A stretch of 64,000 nucleotides of DNA. It comes from Prorocentrum cordatum. Lineage: Eukaryota > Sar > Dinophyceae > Prorocentrales > Prorocentraceae. Positions 10,401 through 17,371 of this stretch are shown here, in pieces. The notes under the pieces are model-generated. The model searched no databases. It was not told where the DNA came from and worked only from the letters and a program-made list of their open reading frames with translations. Made by a program: the position numbers and the translations under genes. Every line of letters starts with the position of its first letter. Position 1 is the first letter of the stretch. The stretch spans positions 1,516,190 to 1,580,189 of the forward strand of contig CAUYUJ010017837.1 of the NCBI GenBank assembly GCA_963575745.1, in the 5' to 3' direction.

Positions 10401-10810
10401 TGGTCATCTGCGTCCTCGGCCGTGGCGCCGACCAACTGCAGAGCCCATCCGACATGTTTTCGCAACGACTGGTTCAGGTTGTGGCACATCGTCCTGATCC
10501 GCTTGGCGTACTCCTCCGAGAAGGCGTTGATCTCGCTCTTCTTGAGCTTCAACCGCTTTGGACCATCAGGTTGGCCATCAGCTAGGGTCAACTTCGCCAG
10601 CTGCGCCGTCAGCATGGACTGCTTGAGCAGCAGGGGCCTGTGCACCTCATACAACGCCTGCAGCAGCTCCTAGTGGCGCTTCAGCGCTGGCTCGTCCATC
10701 TGAGATTTCTGCGTGCCCGAGCCGTACTTCACATCGTCTGTGCTAGTGATGTGCTCCTTGAGCGCACGCAATGCTCCTGCAGGATCGTCGCATCGCGTCT
10801 TGGGAGGCAT
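2594..10810 (-). CDS. Ten-exon gene model, large protein of unknown function (whole span)
   Basis: Exons in transcription order: 10810-~10110, 9921-~9000, 8495-8324, 8104-8054, 7751-7628, 6585-6017, ~5437-5312, 4944-4735, 4411-3100 and 2743-2594. From 8495 down, phases match at every junction except 6017/5437, where a G run sits at the acceptor. Donors are GT (8324, 7628, 6017, 5312, 3100), GC (4735) and GA (8054, 2594), a known dinoflagellate mixture. The protein has Lys/Glu-rich, Asp/Glu-rich and Ala/Pro-rich spacers between helical segments; I recognise no named domain, though the pattern resembles lineage-expanded dinoflagellate proteins. Oddities: in-frame TAG at 10672-10670, frame changes at C/G runs, and a degenerate DinoSL just upstream. 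It may be a damaged family copy. More exons may lie below 2594. Confidence 0.55.
2800..3060. repeat. CT/CCT-rich intron repeat
   Basis: Polypyrimidine with CCCCCCTCATC and a C run near 3,022-3,045, lying in the intron between exons 9 and 10. Confidence 0.8.
3100..4411 (-). CDS. Exon 9, the longest uninterrupted coding exon (437 codons)
   Basis: Acceptor TGTCCTACAG; donor GTGACT after AACGCG. Order of parts: a helical region (LPTLQRKILKELSS), an acidic spacer (PEPDDEDDEEVAPP), a basic domain with FWDEIAKTGFAVKTAATKGS, GGCWRRVVNATGKDG and FVKRLLNKAKYMPIARVAWK, then GHPWVKRRGMTETIRCLYGE and a Glu-rich helix, a long Ala/Pro/Gly linker, and KSQLALYSSAMAAGQTLLNT VGEDSGWEFARG. The frame has no stop or shift over 1.3 kb and the basic part is well ordered, so this is the best-supported part of the model. 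Function is not recognised; the trailing W-E-F-A-R-G segment resembles a motif I recall in expanded dinoflagellate proteins. Confidence 0.7.
4437..4728. repeat. Purine and (GAC)n intron microsatellite
   Basis: GACGACGAC repeats at 4466-4490 and 4608-4720, in the intron between exons 8 and 9. The poly-Asp/Thr frames it opens are not genes. Confidence 0.8.
4735..4944 (-). CDS. Exon 8 of the ten-exon gene
   Basis: Acceptor CCCTTTTTCAG, then NRRIMDQQAKIIEMSTQDTL, a Pro-rich stretch with seven consecutive C or G bases, and KPFETPPKGAQ. It ends at a GC donor (CCCAGAG then GCTCCG) in phase 2, which joins exon 9 cleanly. Confidence 0.55.
4960..5300. repeat. GATGCATCG/GACGCATCG words and GGA-rich intron tract
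   Basis: At 4,965-5,040 the words TTCGACGCGTCG, GATGCATCG and GACGCATCGAA recur, followed by GGAGGAGGA to 5,290. Intron between exons 7 and 8. Confidence 0.7.
5312..5437 (-). CDS. Exon 7 of the ten-exon gene
   Basis: It codes EDFGDAGDAELREAMALSQK then WRDKEMGETS and ends at a GTAAAT donor in phase 0. The start is placed after CCCGTAG; that gives phase 0 whereas exon 6 leaves phase 1, so either the G run at the acceptor is miscounted or the start differs. Confidence 0.5.
5440..6010. repeat. Intron with ACACATG words, CT tract, CATCGA words and (TA)n
   Basis: ACGCATGCGT/ACACATG words at 5,470-5,545, CT-rich to 5,640, GATGCATCG/GACGCATCG words at 5,708-5,772 and (AT)n at 5,856-5,893. Intron between exons 6 and 7. 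Confidence 0.7.
6017..6585 (-). CDS. Exon 6 of the ten-exon gene (two frame changes)
   Basis: After the acceptor TCTGCTGCAG it reads MATQRETPDADDVATQTVCD, shifts one base near 6,490 to DFDLEPMPVTVDSSPKAAVA, shifts again at a long G run near 6,330 to the Ala/Glu-rich REEMPAPAAPPGDM, and ends at NSPWA before a GTTAGA donor. The composition is disordered and acidic throughout. The second shift sits in a homopolymer; the first does not. Confidence 0.5.
6590..7625. repeat. Intron with GGA, CATCGA-type and (GTC)n repeats
   Basis: Mixed sequence to 7,010, GGAGGA/GACGAGG to 7,110, GATGCATCGG words near 7,195-7,235, (GTC)n at 7,285-7,480 and CCT to 7,612. The Val/Ser/Asp homopolymer frames are repeat translation. 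Confidence 0.75.
7628..7751 (-). CDS. Exon 5 of the ten-exon gene
   Basis: The acceptor CGTCTCCTCCAG and donor GTACCT bound 124 nt coding AWQAQLLDGPAGADTLVERV then QTQLDEAASDDLPLAREAAA, an acidic amphipathic helix. It ends in phase 1; the leftover G plus the first CC of exon 6 makes Ala before MATQRE. A plus-strand frame here also looks protein-like, but splice signals and phases favour minus. Confidence 0.6.
7805..8050. repeat. GGA/GGGGA purine intron tract
   Basis: Continuous AGGAGG/GGGGGA on the plus strand (pyrimidine on the sense strand) between exons 4 and 5. Confidence 0.8.
8054..8104 (-). CDS. Exon 4, a 51-nt Ala/Pro microexon
   Basis: Seventeen codons, AAPADAAAPASAPDGHQ, between the acceptor CGCTAG and a GA donor (CACCAG then GACTGC). 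Phase 0 on both sides agrees with exons 3 and 5. Confidence 0.5.
8110..8320. repeat. CCT/CATCC-rich intron
   Basis: CCTCCTCCTC and CCTCATCC repeats between exons 3 and 4, including a direct repeat of ATCCATGATCCTCTGTCCTC-type words at 8,284-8,313. Confidence 0.7.
8324..8495 (-). CDS. Exon 3 of the ten-exon gene
   Basis: The acceptor CCTCTAGAG precedes AVLNPRPVPPP; a nine-C run then changes the frame, after which RWRQDAPIGSVVEVQVSVDS and an acidic end (DEEKEDYEGTE) run into a canonical GTAAGG donor in phase 0. The frame change exactly at the C9 run points to a length error or slippage mutation. Confidence 0.6.
9000..9921 (-). CDS. Exon 2: Lys/Glu-rich linker followed by a conserved-looking helical domain
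   Basis: The acceptor CCTCTTTCAG precedes ATGTTTCGGCC. The exon reads MFRPPQEMARAYRAQ, a basic region, a KPKAKGKAKGKPQEKEKEKE linker, then a compact domain with PDEYDFFTGDAPNG, EEIKVFLKWNRPRKGRHQRL, QVDCIFYNTIQDAITFVNDI and ANMHLTEQRLVDPEWNNFYE. The last part looks like a mixed alpha/beta fold with a long helix, but I do not recognise it. After KVTAIDKTNVEDL all three frames stay partly open to about 8,860; a GA donor after NVE (near 9,000) would keep the phase of exon 3, so the 3' end is tentative. Confidence 0.6.
10110..10810 (-). CDS. Exon 1 of the ten-exon gene
   Basis: ATG opens MPPKTRCDDPAGALRALKEH and runs through a helical region to KRH, a TAG (10672-10670), then ELLQALYEVHRPLLLKQSML in the same frame, a KRLKLKKSEINAF segment and an acidic tail (GEEEEEPADEHEGGEEEE). 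Near 10,300 the coding-like frame shifts to an Ala-rich stretch ending KWSHGYDKERDRQIPPTRFRG. The TAG is most simply CAG mutated to TAG. The 3' end is uncertain: GTTTCA or GTAAAG donors between 10,075 and 10,100 are possible, and A6/C4 runs nearby may hide a frame error. Confidence 0.5.
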
Positions 10811-10842
10811 CGTGCGCCGTTCAGCGCGAATAATCAAACCTC

Positions 10843-10864
10843 ATGGAGCCCAAACTGGCTATGG
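10843..10864 (-). other. Degenerate DinoSL-like sequence upstream of the ten-exon gene
   Basis: The minus strand reads CCATAGCCAGTTTGGGCTC, which aligns with the first 18 nt of the dinoflagellate spliced leader with two substitutions and one inserted G. It is on the right strand, about 33 nt before the first ATG (10810-10808), and shares the CCAGTTTGG variant with the clear leader copy at 43,739-43,759. Chance similarity is possible. Confidence 0.45.
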
Positions 10865-10889
10865 CACGGATCAACGCGATGACGAGGTC

Positions 10890-11302
10890 GGAGGCGGAGC
10901 AAGAGACTTGATCAGGAGGAGGAGCGGGGGCCAGGAAGAGGAGTGGGGCAATTCTGATGAGGCAGACCAGGAAGAGGAGGAGGAGGAGGAGGAGGAGGAT
11001 GAGGGGAAGGCCGAGAAGAGGAGGAGGAGGAAGAGGAGGAGGAGGAGGGGGAGTGGGGGAAGTTGGGAATGTTAGGAAGAGGAGCGGGGGGACGAGGACG
11101 ACCAGGAAGAGAAGTGGGGGGACGAGGGTTACCAGGAAGGGGAGTGCGTGGAGGAGGCGGGTTTGCGTCAGGAGGAATGCCGACGCCGCTGTCGTTGCTG
11201 CTGCGACTGTCGCTGGCACGTCTCGCCATCGTCATTGTCATCGTCGTCGTGGTCACCGTCGTGTTTCCGCTTCTCCTGAGACCCTTCATCCTACTGTTCC
11301 TC
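10890..11302. repeat. Purine-rich region upstream of the ten-exon gene
   Basis: GGAGGAGG tracts at 10,915-11,060, then imperfect repeats of GAAGNGGAGNGGGGGGACGAGG at 11,070-11,140. I find no gene. Confidence 0.7.
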
Positions 11303-11350
11303 GAGGTCGTCGCAAATCCATCAAACGTTTGATGGATTTACGACGACCTC
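11303..11350. repeat. 48-bp near-perfect palindrome without spacer
   Basis: Two 24-nt arms meet at AAACGTTT; the left arm contains GGTCGTCGCAAATCCATC and the right arm its complement with one mismatch (C against A at the seventh base from the outer CGACG end). It can extrude as a cruciform or fold as a hairpin in RNA. No coding explanation. Confidence 0.85.
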
Positions 11351-11760
11351 CTCCTTCCTGCTTCGAGCCTCCTTCCTCCTCCCCCCCCCCCCTCGGCTGG
11401 GCGGTCGGCCCCGGCGCTCGCGGATGTCGCCGCGGATGTCCGTGTCGTCGGCCACGGCCGTCCTCGGATGGCAAGGACTCTGCGGCTGCTCTTCCTGCTG
11501 CTGCTCCTCTCCTAATCCTTATCCTCGTCGTGTCTTCCTCTTCCCCCTCCTCCTTCTTCCCCTCCGCCTCCCTCTCCTCCTCCTCCTGCTCCTCCTGCTC
11601 CTGCTTTTCCTCCTCCTCCTGTTTCTCCTCCTCCTCCTCCTCCTAGCCTTCACCTCCTGCTCCTTCTCCTCCTGCTCCTCCTCCTCCTCCTTTTGTTACT
11701 GTTCCTCCTCTCCTCCTCCTCCTCCTCCCGAGTGTCCTGGCGGCCCCCGGTGGCGCCATC
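11351..11760. repeat. CT/CTC-rich tract
   Basis: CCTCCTGCTCC repeats, densest at 11,515-11,735. Confidence 0.75.
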
Positions 11761-11988
11761 GCGCGCCGCCCGCTGAGGCGGAGGCGCAAAGCCTGTCACC
11801 CTCGAGCCAATCGGTGGCGGGTCGCGGGCGGCCGCGCGTCATCGGTCTTCCACTGCCCCTTTTTCCCCCCTCTCCTTTTTCCTCATCATTCACGCGGCTC
11901 CCGCACGAATCATCCTCACAATTCTACGTTTAACGTCATGCTATCATAATATCATATATTTTAGCATTACCCATAAATTAAAGGCTGG
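11761..11988. other. Non-repetitive stretch, no gene called
   Basis: GC-rich to 11,880, then unusually AT-rich for this window (11,925-11,988, with TCATAATATCATATATTTTA). No ORF or RNA gene is supported. Confidence 0.5.
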
Positions 11989-11992
11989 GCGT

Positions 11993-12436
11993 TTAATTTA
12001 ATGGAGATTGCACCTCTGGGCTCTCGAGCCCAGGTTCGGCCGCCGCTGCGGCGGCGGCAGCGCCGACGGCGGAGGCAGCGGCGGCGGCGGCACCGGCGCG
12101 CGCGGCCGTGGGCCCCAGCGCGGCAGCCCCAGCCACGGCGGCCGCGGCGCCAGCCGCGCAGACGGCGGCAGCGGCGGAGGCAGCGCCTGCGGCGGCCGCG
12201 GCAGCCGCCGCGCTGGCGGGCACGCCGGGAGGCGCCGCGGCGGCGCCGGCGGCGCCAACGGCCCACGCGGCGCCAGCAGCGTCGCCGGCGGCAGCCGCAG
12301 CGCGGGCGGCGCCAGCGGCGCCAGCACTGGCGGCGCTGGCCACGCCAGGAGCGGCCGCGGGGCGGGCGGCGCCCGCGACGCGAGCCGCCCAGGCGGCCGC
12401 CCGCTCCCGCGGGCGTCGCGCCGCGGCAGACTCCAT
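11993..12436 (-). CDS. Ala-rich ORF downstream of tandem DinoSL copies (retrogene-like)
   Basis: ATG starts MESAAARRPRERAAAWAARV and is followed by about 120 residues that are over half Ala, with GAAGAAR and AAAAGAA patterns, ending EPGLESPEVQSPLN. It is 147 codons, intronless, on the same strand as the leader copies at 12,550-12,516 and about 80 nt downstream of them. The leader copies imply that an mRNA was reverse-transcribed and inserted. Whether this frame is the one translated is uncertain, because GC-rich repeats open several frames; the minus frame is preferred because of the leader. The stop lies only 4 nt from a possible insertion end, so the 3' part may be truncated. Product unknown. 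Confidence 0.5.
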   Translation of the reverse strand: MESAAARRPRERAAAWAARVAGAARPAAAPGVASAASAGAAGAARAAAAAGDAAGAAWAVGAAGAAAAPPGVPASAAAAAAAAGAASAAAAVCAAGAAAAVAGAAALGPTAARAGAAAAAASAVGAAAAAAAAEPGLESPEVQSPLN

Positions 12437-12515
12437 CGGCGCCGGGCGGGCCCGCACCTGGCCAGGGGCGTGCTCGACCGTTGCCCCTGGAGGGAGGAAC
12501 ACCCTCGGGAAACGG

Positions 12516-12550
12516 CTTGAGTCAAAGGGGCTTGAGCCAAAAGGCTACGG
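12516..12550 (-). other. DinoSL copy plus a 15-nt older DinoSL relic in tandem
   Basis: On the minus strand 12,550-12,531 reads CCGTAGCCTTTTGGCTCAAG, the DinoSL with one base missing. The next 15 nt (12,530-12,516), CCCCTTTGACTCAAG, match the last 15 nt of DinoSL at 12 positions. A relic starting exactly after the leader's internal GTAG is the expected product when a genomic leader copy is itself used as a trans-splice acceptor. A 7-bp repeat AGGCTGG directly abuts the leader (12,551-12,557) and recurs at 11,982-11,988, a possible target-site duplication. Confidence 0.8.
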
Positions 12551-12557
12551 AGGCTGG

Positions 12558-12800
12558 AGGGGATACGCGAAGCGTCAAGAGTTTCCTAGGTCGTGGGCTC
12601 TGCCGCTCCAGACGCCCCCAGCTTGGCCTCCAAGACGGCTGAGATATGCCTGTTGCGCGACTTCTGGATGTCGATGCCGCGAGGCGGGGCAGCAACGCGC
12701 GGCTGGCCGCGAGAAGGGGGGTGGTCCGTGCAGTCGACCGCCAGGTCGCCAGGGTGCCTCGGCCAGCCGCTAAAAGTGGTTCGGCGCGGCACGGCGGGGC
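12558..12800. other. Low-information stretch, possible minus-strand exon
   Basis: A minus frame reads DIQKSRNRHISAVLEAKLGA ending SGAAEPTT (about 12,690-12,586), which looks protein-like but is short and has no clear splice sites. Confidence 0.25.
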
Positions 12801-12804
12801 TCCC

Positions 12805-13225
12805 CTCCTCCTTTTCCTCCTCCTCCTCCTCCTCCTCCTCCTCCTCCTCCTCTTCCTCCTTTTCCTCCTCTTCCTCCTGCTCCTCCTCCTGCTCCTCCTC
12901 CTCCTTTTCCTCCTCCTCCTCTTCTTCTTATTCTTCTTCTTATTATTATTATTCTTATTCTTTTTATCATTATTAATATGATGATGATGATTAGTATTGT
13001 TACTATTCTTATGATTAGTATTATTATTCGTGCTCCTCCTCCTCCTCCTCCTCCTCCTCCTCTTCCCTCCTCCTCCTCCTCCTGCTCCTCCTGCTCTTGC
13101 TCCTGCTCCTCCTCCTCCTCCTCCTCCTCCTCTTCCTCCTCTTCCTCACCTTCCCCCTCCTCTTCTCCTCCTCCTCCTCCTCTCCGCCTCTTACTATTAT
13201 TATATACCTCCTCCTCCTCCTCCCC
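12805..13225. repeat. (CCT)n/(TCC)n with a short ATT-rich interruption
   Basis: CCTCCT at 12,805-12,930, TTATTATT at 12,935-13,030, CCTCCT at 13,031-13,190. Poly-Ser/Leu frames are artefacts. Confidence 0.9.
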
Positions 13226-13227
13226 AT

Positions 13228-13235
13228 ACCACCGC

Positions 13236-13297
<62 letters not shown>

Positions 13298-14125
13298 TCA
13301 TCATCATCATCATCATCAGCATCATCATCAGCATCAGCATCATCAGCAGCATCAACAGCAGCGTCATCACTATCATCATCATCATCATCACCCCCATCAG
13401 CAACATCATCGTCACCAACAGCAGCATGATCAGCATCATCCGCATCATCATCACCATCACCATCACCACCAGCATCATCATCAGCAGCAACATCACCATC
13501 GTCAGCATCATCTGCATCAGCATCATCAGCATCACCATCATCATTAGTATCATCACCACCACCATCATCAGCATCAGCATCGTCATCATCACCACCATCA
13601 TCATCATCATCAAATTCATCATCATCACCACCAGCATCATAATCATCACCAGCATCAGCATCATCATAACCATGACCATCATCATCATCAACATCATCAA
13701 CATCAGCATCATCGTCGTCGTCAGCATCGTCATCATCGTCATCATCGTCATCATCATCATCATCGTCATCATCATCATCATCATCATCATCGCCATCACC
13801 ATTACCATCACCATCACCATCACCATCACCATCATCATCATCATCACCACCATCACCACCATCGGCACCATCACCATCACGACCACCTCCATCTGTCACC
13901 ATCACCCACCAATCCACCAATCTGTCATCCATTCCCACCCCCATCGTCACCGTCATTGTCATCGTCATCCTCATGCCAGCAGCAGCAGCCGCATCATTGG
14001 CAACATCATCACCATCATCGGCCACATCGCCACCACCGTCGTTGTCAGACCACCATCGTCATCATCAGAAGCAGCAGCAGCAGCAGCAACAGCGTCATCA
14101 TCACAGGCAGCATTGTCACCATTCT
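13228..14125. repeat. (CAT)n/(ATC)n microsatellite about 0.8 kb, then CAGCAG words
   Basis: Uninterrupted CATCATCAT at 13,232-13,300 followed by CAT/CAG/CAC mixtures to 14,000 and AGCAGCAGC at 14,070-14,095. Long open frames on both strands translate to Asp, His, Ile, Met or Ser runs only. Confidence 0.9.
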
Positions 14126-14173
14126 CAAAGCATCACCATCATCAAGCGTCGCGCCGCACGCCGTCTTCATAAT

Positions 14174-14651
14174 CCCCCACTGTGCCGCGCGGCGCCGAGT
14201 GGAGCCTCGGGCCTCTTATCAGTCCATCAGCACTTTGCATTGCACACTCTTCACAAGGCAAAGGGGCTCGAGGGACTGGGCGTCCCACATGACTGCCGGG
14301 GCGCCCTGAGTGACTTGTCCCAAGAGAAATGACCAGAAGATATATTACAATGGTTTCGGCCCCGATGGAAGGTGTCCGAGCTGGCTGTGGGAGCCCTCTG
14401 GTGCCAGAGTGGCCCTCCCCCGCCGCCAAAACGCCCCAAAGACGCCTCCAGAGGCGTTCGAGAAGCCCCAAAAGGCCTGCAAGAGGCGCCCAAGAGGCGC
14501 AGAAGAGACTCCCAAGAGAAGCCCAACGGGCGACCAACAGGCGCCCAAGGCCAAAGGGCGCCCAAAGGCCCCCCAAAGAGGCAAACCGAGAGGCGAGAGG
14601 CCCAAAGGTATCCAGCAGGACTCTGATGCACAATCCAAGGGCACGATGCCG
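14174..14651. mobile_element. CCAAGAGG-family non-autonomous repeat, copy 1
   Basis: It starts with CCCCCACTGTGCC and ends GGCACGATGCC, roughly inverted. The body is CCCCAAAAGGC/GCCCAAGAGGCGC low-complexity repeats with GGAGCCTC near the left end, as in the copies at 36,109 and 39,784. No coding capacity is evident; the element class is an inference from end similarity. Confidence 0.45.
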
Positions 14652-14714
14652 AGATGGGCTCAGGGCAACTAGAAGCTAGATAATGGTACGCAATACCTCG
14701 CGATTGCGGGTGCG

Positions 14715-14840
14715 AGCGGGGGGGGCCGGCGCTGGGTGGGTCGCAGGTGGGTCGAGGGTGGGTGGGTCGCGGGTGGGTCACGGGTGGGTTGCGGGGTGGG
14801 TCGCCGAGTAGGTCGCGGGTGGGTCGCGTGCGGGGCGCTA
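14715..14840. repeat. (GGGTGGGTCGC)n array, short copy
   Basis: About ten degenerate units of GGTGGGTCGCGG. The same unit forms the much longer array at 57,244-57,970, and both directly precede a copy of the same core sequence. Confidence 0.85.
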
Positions 14841-14883
14841 GCGAGGACGACAACAAGGACAACACCAACAGCACCAATCATTC

Positions 14884-15110
14884 TAAGACTGTTCGCTCTT
14901 ACTTGCCCGCGTGTCGTTCAAAACGAGTTCCCCACACCCTCGATACCCGCCCTGTTTGTCTTCGATCACACCCCCTTTGTGGGGATTGTTTCTTTTTGCG
15001 GGGGGCGGCGGGCTTAGACAGGCGGGCAAACCTGCACGGGCGGCCAATCCTCCGTGGGCATACATGCGCCCGCCATTGGAATTGGTGTGGGCCCTGCAGA
15101 AAGAGGAGGA
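14884..15110. repeat. Macro-repeat core, copy 1
   Basis: Starts AAGACTGTTCGCTCTTACTT and contains CCCTCGATACCCGCCCT, GTCTTCGATCACACCCC and GCCCGCCATTGGAATTGG. It matches 58,101-58,330 over its whole length; shorter matches occur at 16,126, 16,967 and 18,368. Confidence 0.8.
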
Positions 15111-15465
15111 GGATAACGAGGGGAGCGGGAGGAAAGGAGGGGGAGGGACGAAGGAAGAGGGAAAACGACGGGAGATAAGGAGCGAAGAGGGGGGCGGTTG
15201 ATTAGAGGCAGAGAGAAAGAGAGAGACAGATAATGACAGATAAGAGGGGTAGAGAAAGAGAGAGGGGGAGAGAGAGAGAGAGAGGGGAGAAAGAGAGAGA
15301 AAGAGGGAGGGAGGAGGCAGGAGAGGGGAGGGAGAAGGGAGGACGAGGAGGGAGAGGGGATAGGGCAGAGAGGCATAAGGATGAGGGAAGAGAGGAGGGA
15401 GAGAGAAGGGAGGAGAGGAGGGAGAAGGGAGGAGGGAGGAGGAGCAGGAAGGTAAGAGCGTGAAC
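15110..15465. repeat. GA-rich linker of the macro-repeat
   Basis: GGGAGGA and GAGAGAGA runs; the same position after the core copy at 58,101 is also GA-rich. Confidence 0.75.
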
Positions 15466-15958
15466 GTTCGAGGAAGTCCTAGGCGAAAGCGCCGTTCCAC
15501 AAGGAAGCCTCGGGCGGCAGCCCACGACGGGCGGGCGATTCCCTGACGGGCGGGTCGGGCGGGTGGGACATTCAAGCGGGATGCCTGAGTATGGCGAGAG
15601 CGCGATTACTATGTAAATTGTAGCGGCGTCCTTGGCGCAGCGTGTTTCCTGAGCGTCGAAAGCGCGATTTCTGAATACATTGCATGGGAGTCACAGGCGA
15701 GAGCACAATTCCTGAATAACATGTGAAGGGTTCTCTGGCGGGAGCGGGGGTCTTGATGAAATTGCGAGGGAGTCTTGATTCAATTGCGAGGAAGTCTCAA
15801 GCGGGAGAGCCGTTCCTGAGTAAATTGTGAGGAAGTCTCAGATGGGAGCGGGGGTCCTGACAAAATTGTGAAGATGTCACAGGCGGGAGCACCGATCCTG
15901 AGTAAATTGTGAAGAAGTCTCAAGAGCGGGGGTCCTGAGTAAATCTGGAGGAAGTCTC
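15466..15958. repeat. About 50-bp minisatellite array of the macro-repeat, block 1
   Basis: Units contain TCCTGAGTAAATTGTGAGGA then AGTCTCAGGCGGGAGCG with alternating GCGCCGTT and GCGGGGGT variants. Positions 15,466-15,640 are duplicated at 19,348-19,560 (ACGTTCGA, then GGGCGGCAGCCCACGACGGG). Confidence 0.8.
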
Positions 15959-16100
15959 AGGCGGGAGCCGTTGTTGTTGTAATCCGGAGGGGCCAGGGGT
16001 TCAGTTTGAGCACCAAGACTTTCCCTGTCAAAAAACAGGGTGCGGGCGTCGAGGGGCACACTTTGACTGAGAAAAAGCAGCATGCACCGGTGAGGGGGGA
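15959..16100. repeat. Macro-repeat hairpin module, copy 1
   Basis: GGGAGCCGTTGTTGTTGTAA, a GC patch, CACAG/TTCAG-TTTGAGC, ACTTTCCCTGTC-AAAAA-ACAGGGTGCG (6-bp hairpin CCCTGT/ACAGGG), CACTTTGACTGAGAAA and GCACCGGTGAGGGGGGATCA. The same order occurs at 18,175, 18,664, 19,080, 19,955 and 58,885. Confidence 0.8.
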
Positions 16101-16125
16101 TCAACAATAAGTGAGCATTCAATCA

Positions 16126-16240
16126 TTTGAAGACTGTTCGCTCTCACTGGCACGCATGTTTGCACTCTGCAGACCCCACCCCTCGATACCCGCCCATTTC
16201 GTCTTCGATCGCACCCCCTGTCGGGGGGAATATCTTCCTG
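16126..16240. repeat. Macro-repeat core, copy 2 (short)
   Basis: AAGACTGTTCGCTCTCACTG through CTCGATACCCGCCCAT and TCTTCGATCGCACCCC. Confidence 0.75.
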
Positions 16241-16920
16241 GTCGGCCACTGACCGCAGCGCGAAGAACTCTCGAACGAGTTCGACGTTCCTGAAATCGGG
16301 GGCCTCTCTGGCCAGGAGAGGGGCTCTCGGAATACATATTGAGAAATATCGAACGGGAACCTTTGTCGCCGTGTCTGGGCCTCCGCCAACTTGCCTGAAT
16401 TACGAGAAAGGCTTGAGCGAGAGGAGAGCGCCACTCTTGAGTTCGGGGGCCTCTCTGGCAAAGGCCTCTGCGAATACATCTCGAGGAAATATCGAACGGG
16501 AGCCCTTGTCGTAGTGTGTCGGCCTCCACCAAGTTGACTGAATCATGAGAACGTCTCGAGCGACAGCGCCGTTCCTGAATTCGGGGGCCTTCCTGGACAG
16601 GGGCTCTCGGAGTAAATCGTGAGGAAGTATGGAGCAGGAGCCCTTGTCGTCGTGGCAGGGCCCCCCCGATTTGACTGAATTGCAAGGAAGTCTCGAGCGA
16701 GAGCACCTTTCCTGAGTTCGGGGACCTCTCTGGCAAGGGTGTCTCGGGGTAAATTGTGAGGAAATATCGAGCGGGAGCCGTTGTCGTCGTAGCTGGGCCT
16801 CCAAGGGCCCACATTTACGCTCAAGCCAACGCTCGAGCGAGAGCCTCGTTTTCAGAGAAGATGTAGCCGGCGTCGAAGCGAGAGCGCCTGGAATCGTTTC
16901 CGGATGCCCACAATAATTAT
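16241..16920. repeat. Macro-repeat minisatellite, block 2 (diverged)
   Basis: About 100-bp higher-order units joining AAATATCGAGCGGGAGCC, CTTGTCGTCGT and TTCGGGGGCCTCTCTGG with the usual AAGTCTCGAGCG word. Confidence 0.7.
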
Positions 16921-16966
16921 TGCCTCGCGTGAATATTCAACAACAGCAACAAACAAACAATCATTT

Positions 16967-17085
16967 TAAGACTGTTCGCTCCAATCTGCCCACGTGCTAA
17001 TCAATACGTGTATCCCAAACCCTCGATACCCGCCTTCGTCGTCTTCGATCGTGCCCCCTTGGGGGTATATCTTCCTTACCTGCCA
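16967..17085. repeat. Macro-repeat core, copy 3
   Basis: Preceded by AACAACAGCAACAAACAAAC; carries AAGACTGTTCGCTCCAATCT, CCCTCGATACCCGCCTTC and TCTTCGATCGTGCCCC. Confidence 0.75.
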
Positions 17086-17350
17086 CGTGTATTCAATGCA
17101 GCCCCTAAAACAATGGAAGAGGGGACGGGTGGAAGGGGAGGAAGAATAATGGAGCACGACAGAAATTAGCAGGAGGGGGGCAAGGAGCAGAAAACAAGTG
17201 GCATTACCAGACGGGCAAATCGGGTGGACAGACCCATAGCGGGCAGGTCGGGAAGGCGGGCTCAAGCGACGAGGTCGAGCAGGCGGGTTGCTGAAGCGTG
17301 GGTCCTGCGTGAATCGCGAGAAAATCTCGAGCGATAGCGCGATTCCTAAG
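17086..17350. other. Spacer after macro-repeat core 3; nothing called
   Basis: Purine-rich with GGCGGGTCG words and one minisatellite-like unit at 17,300-17,350. Confidence 0.5.
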
Positions 17351-17371
17351 TAAATCGTGAGAAAAGCCAGC

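Noticed and set aside
13024-14172. Overlapping ORFs of 230-380 codons on both strands
   Set aside because: They translate CAT/ATC microsatellite into Asp, His, Ile or Met runs; no non-repeat domain.
14884-15000. tRNA-like promoter boxes in the macro-repeat core (GTTCG..., TCGATC words)
   Set aside because: No A-box/B-box pair at proper spacing and no cloverleaf could be folded by eye.
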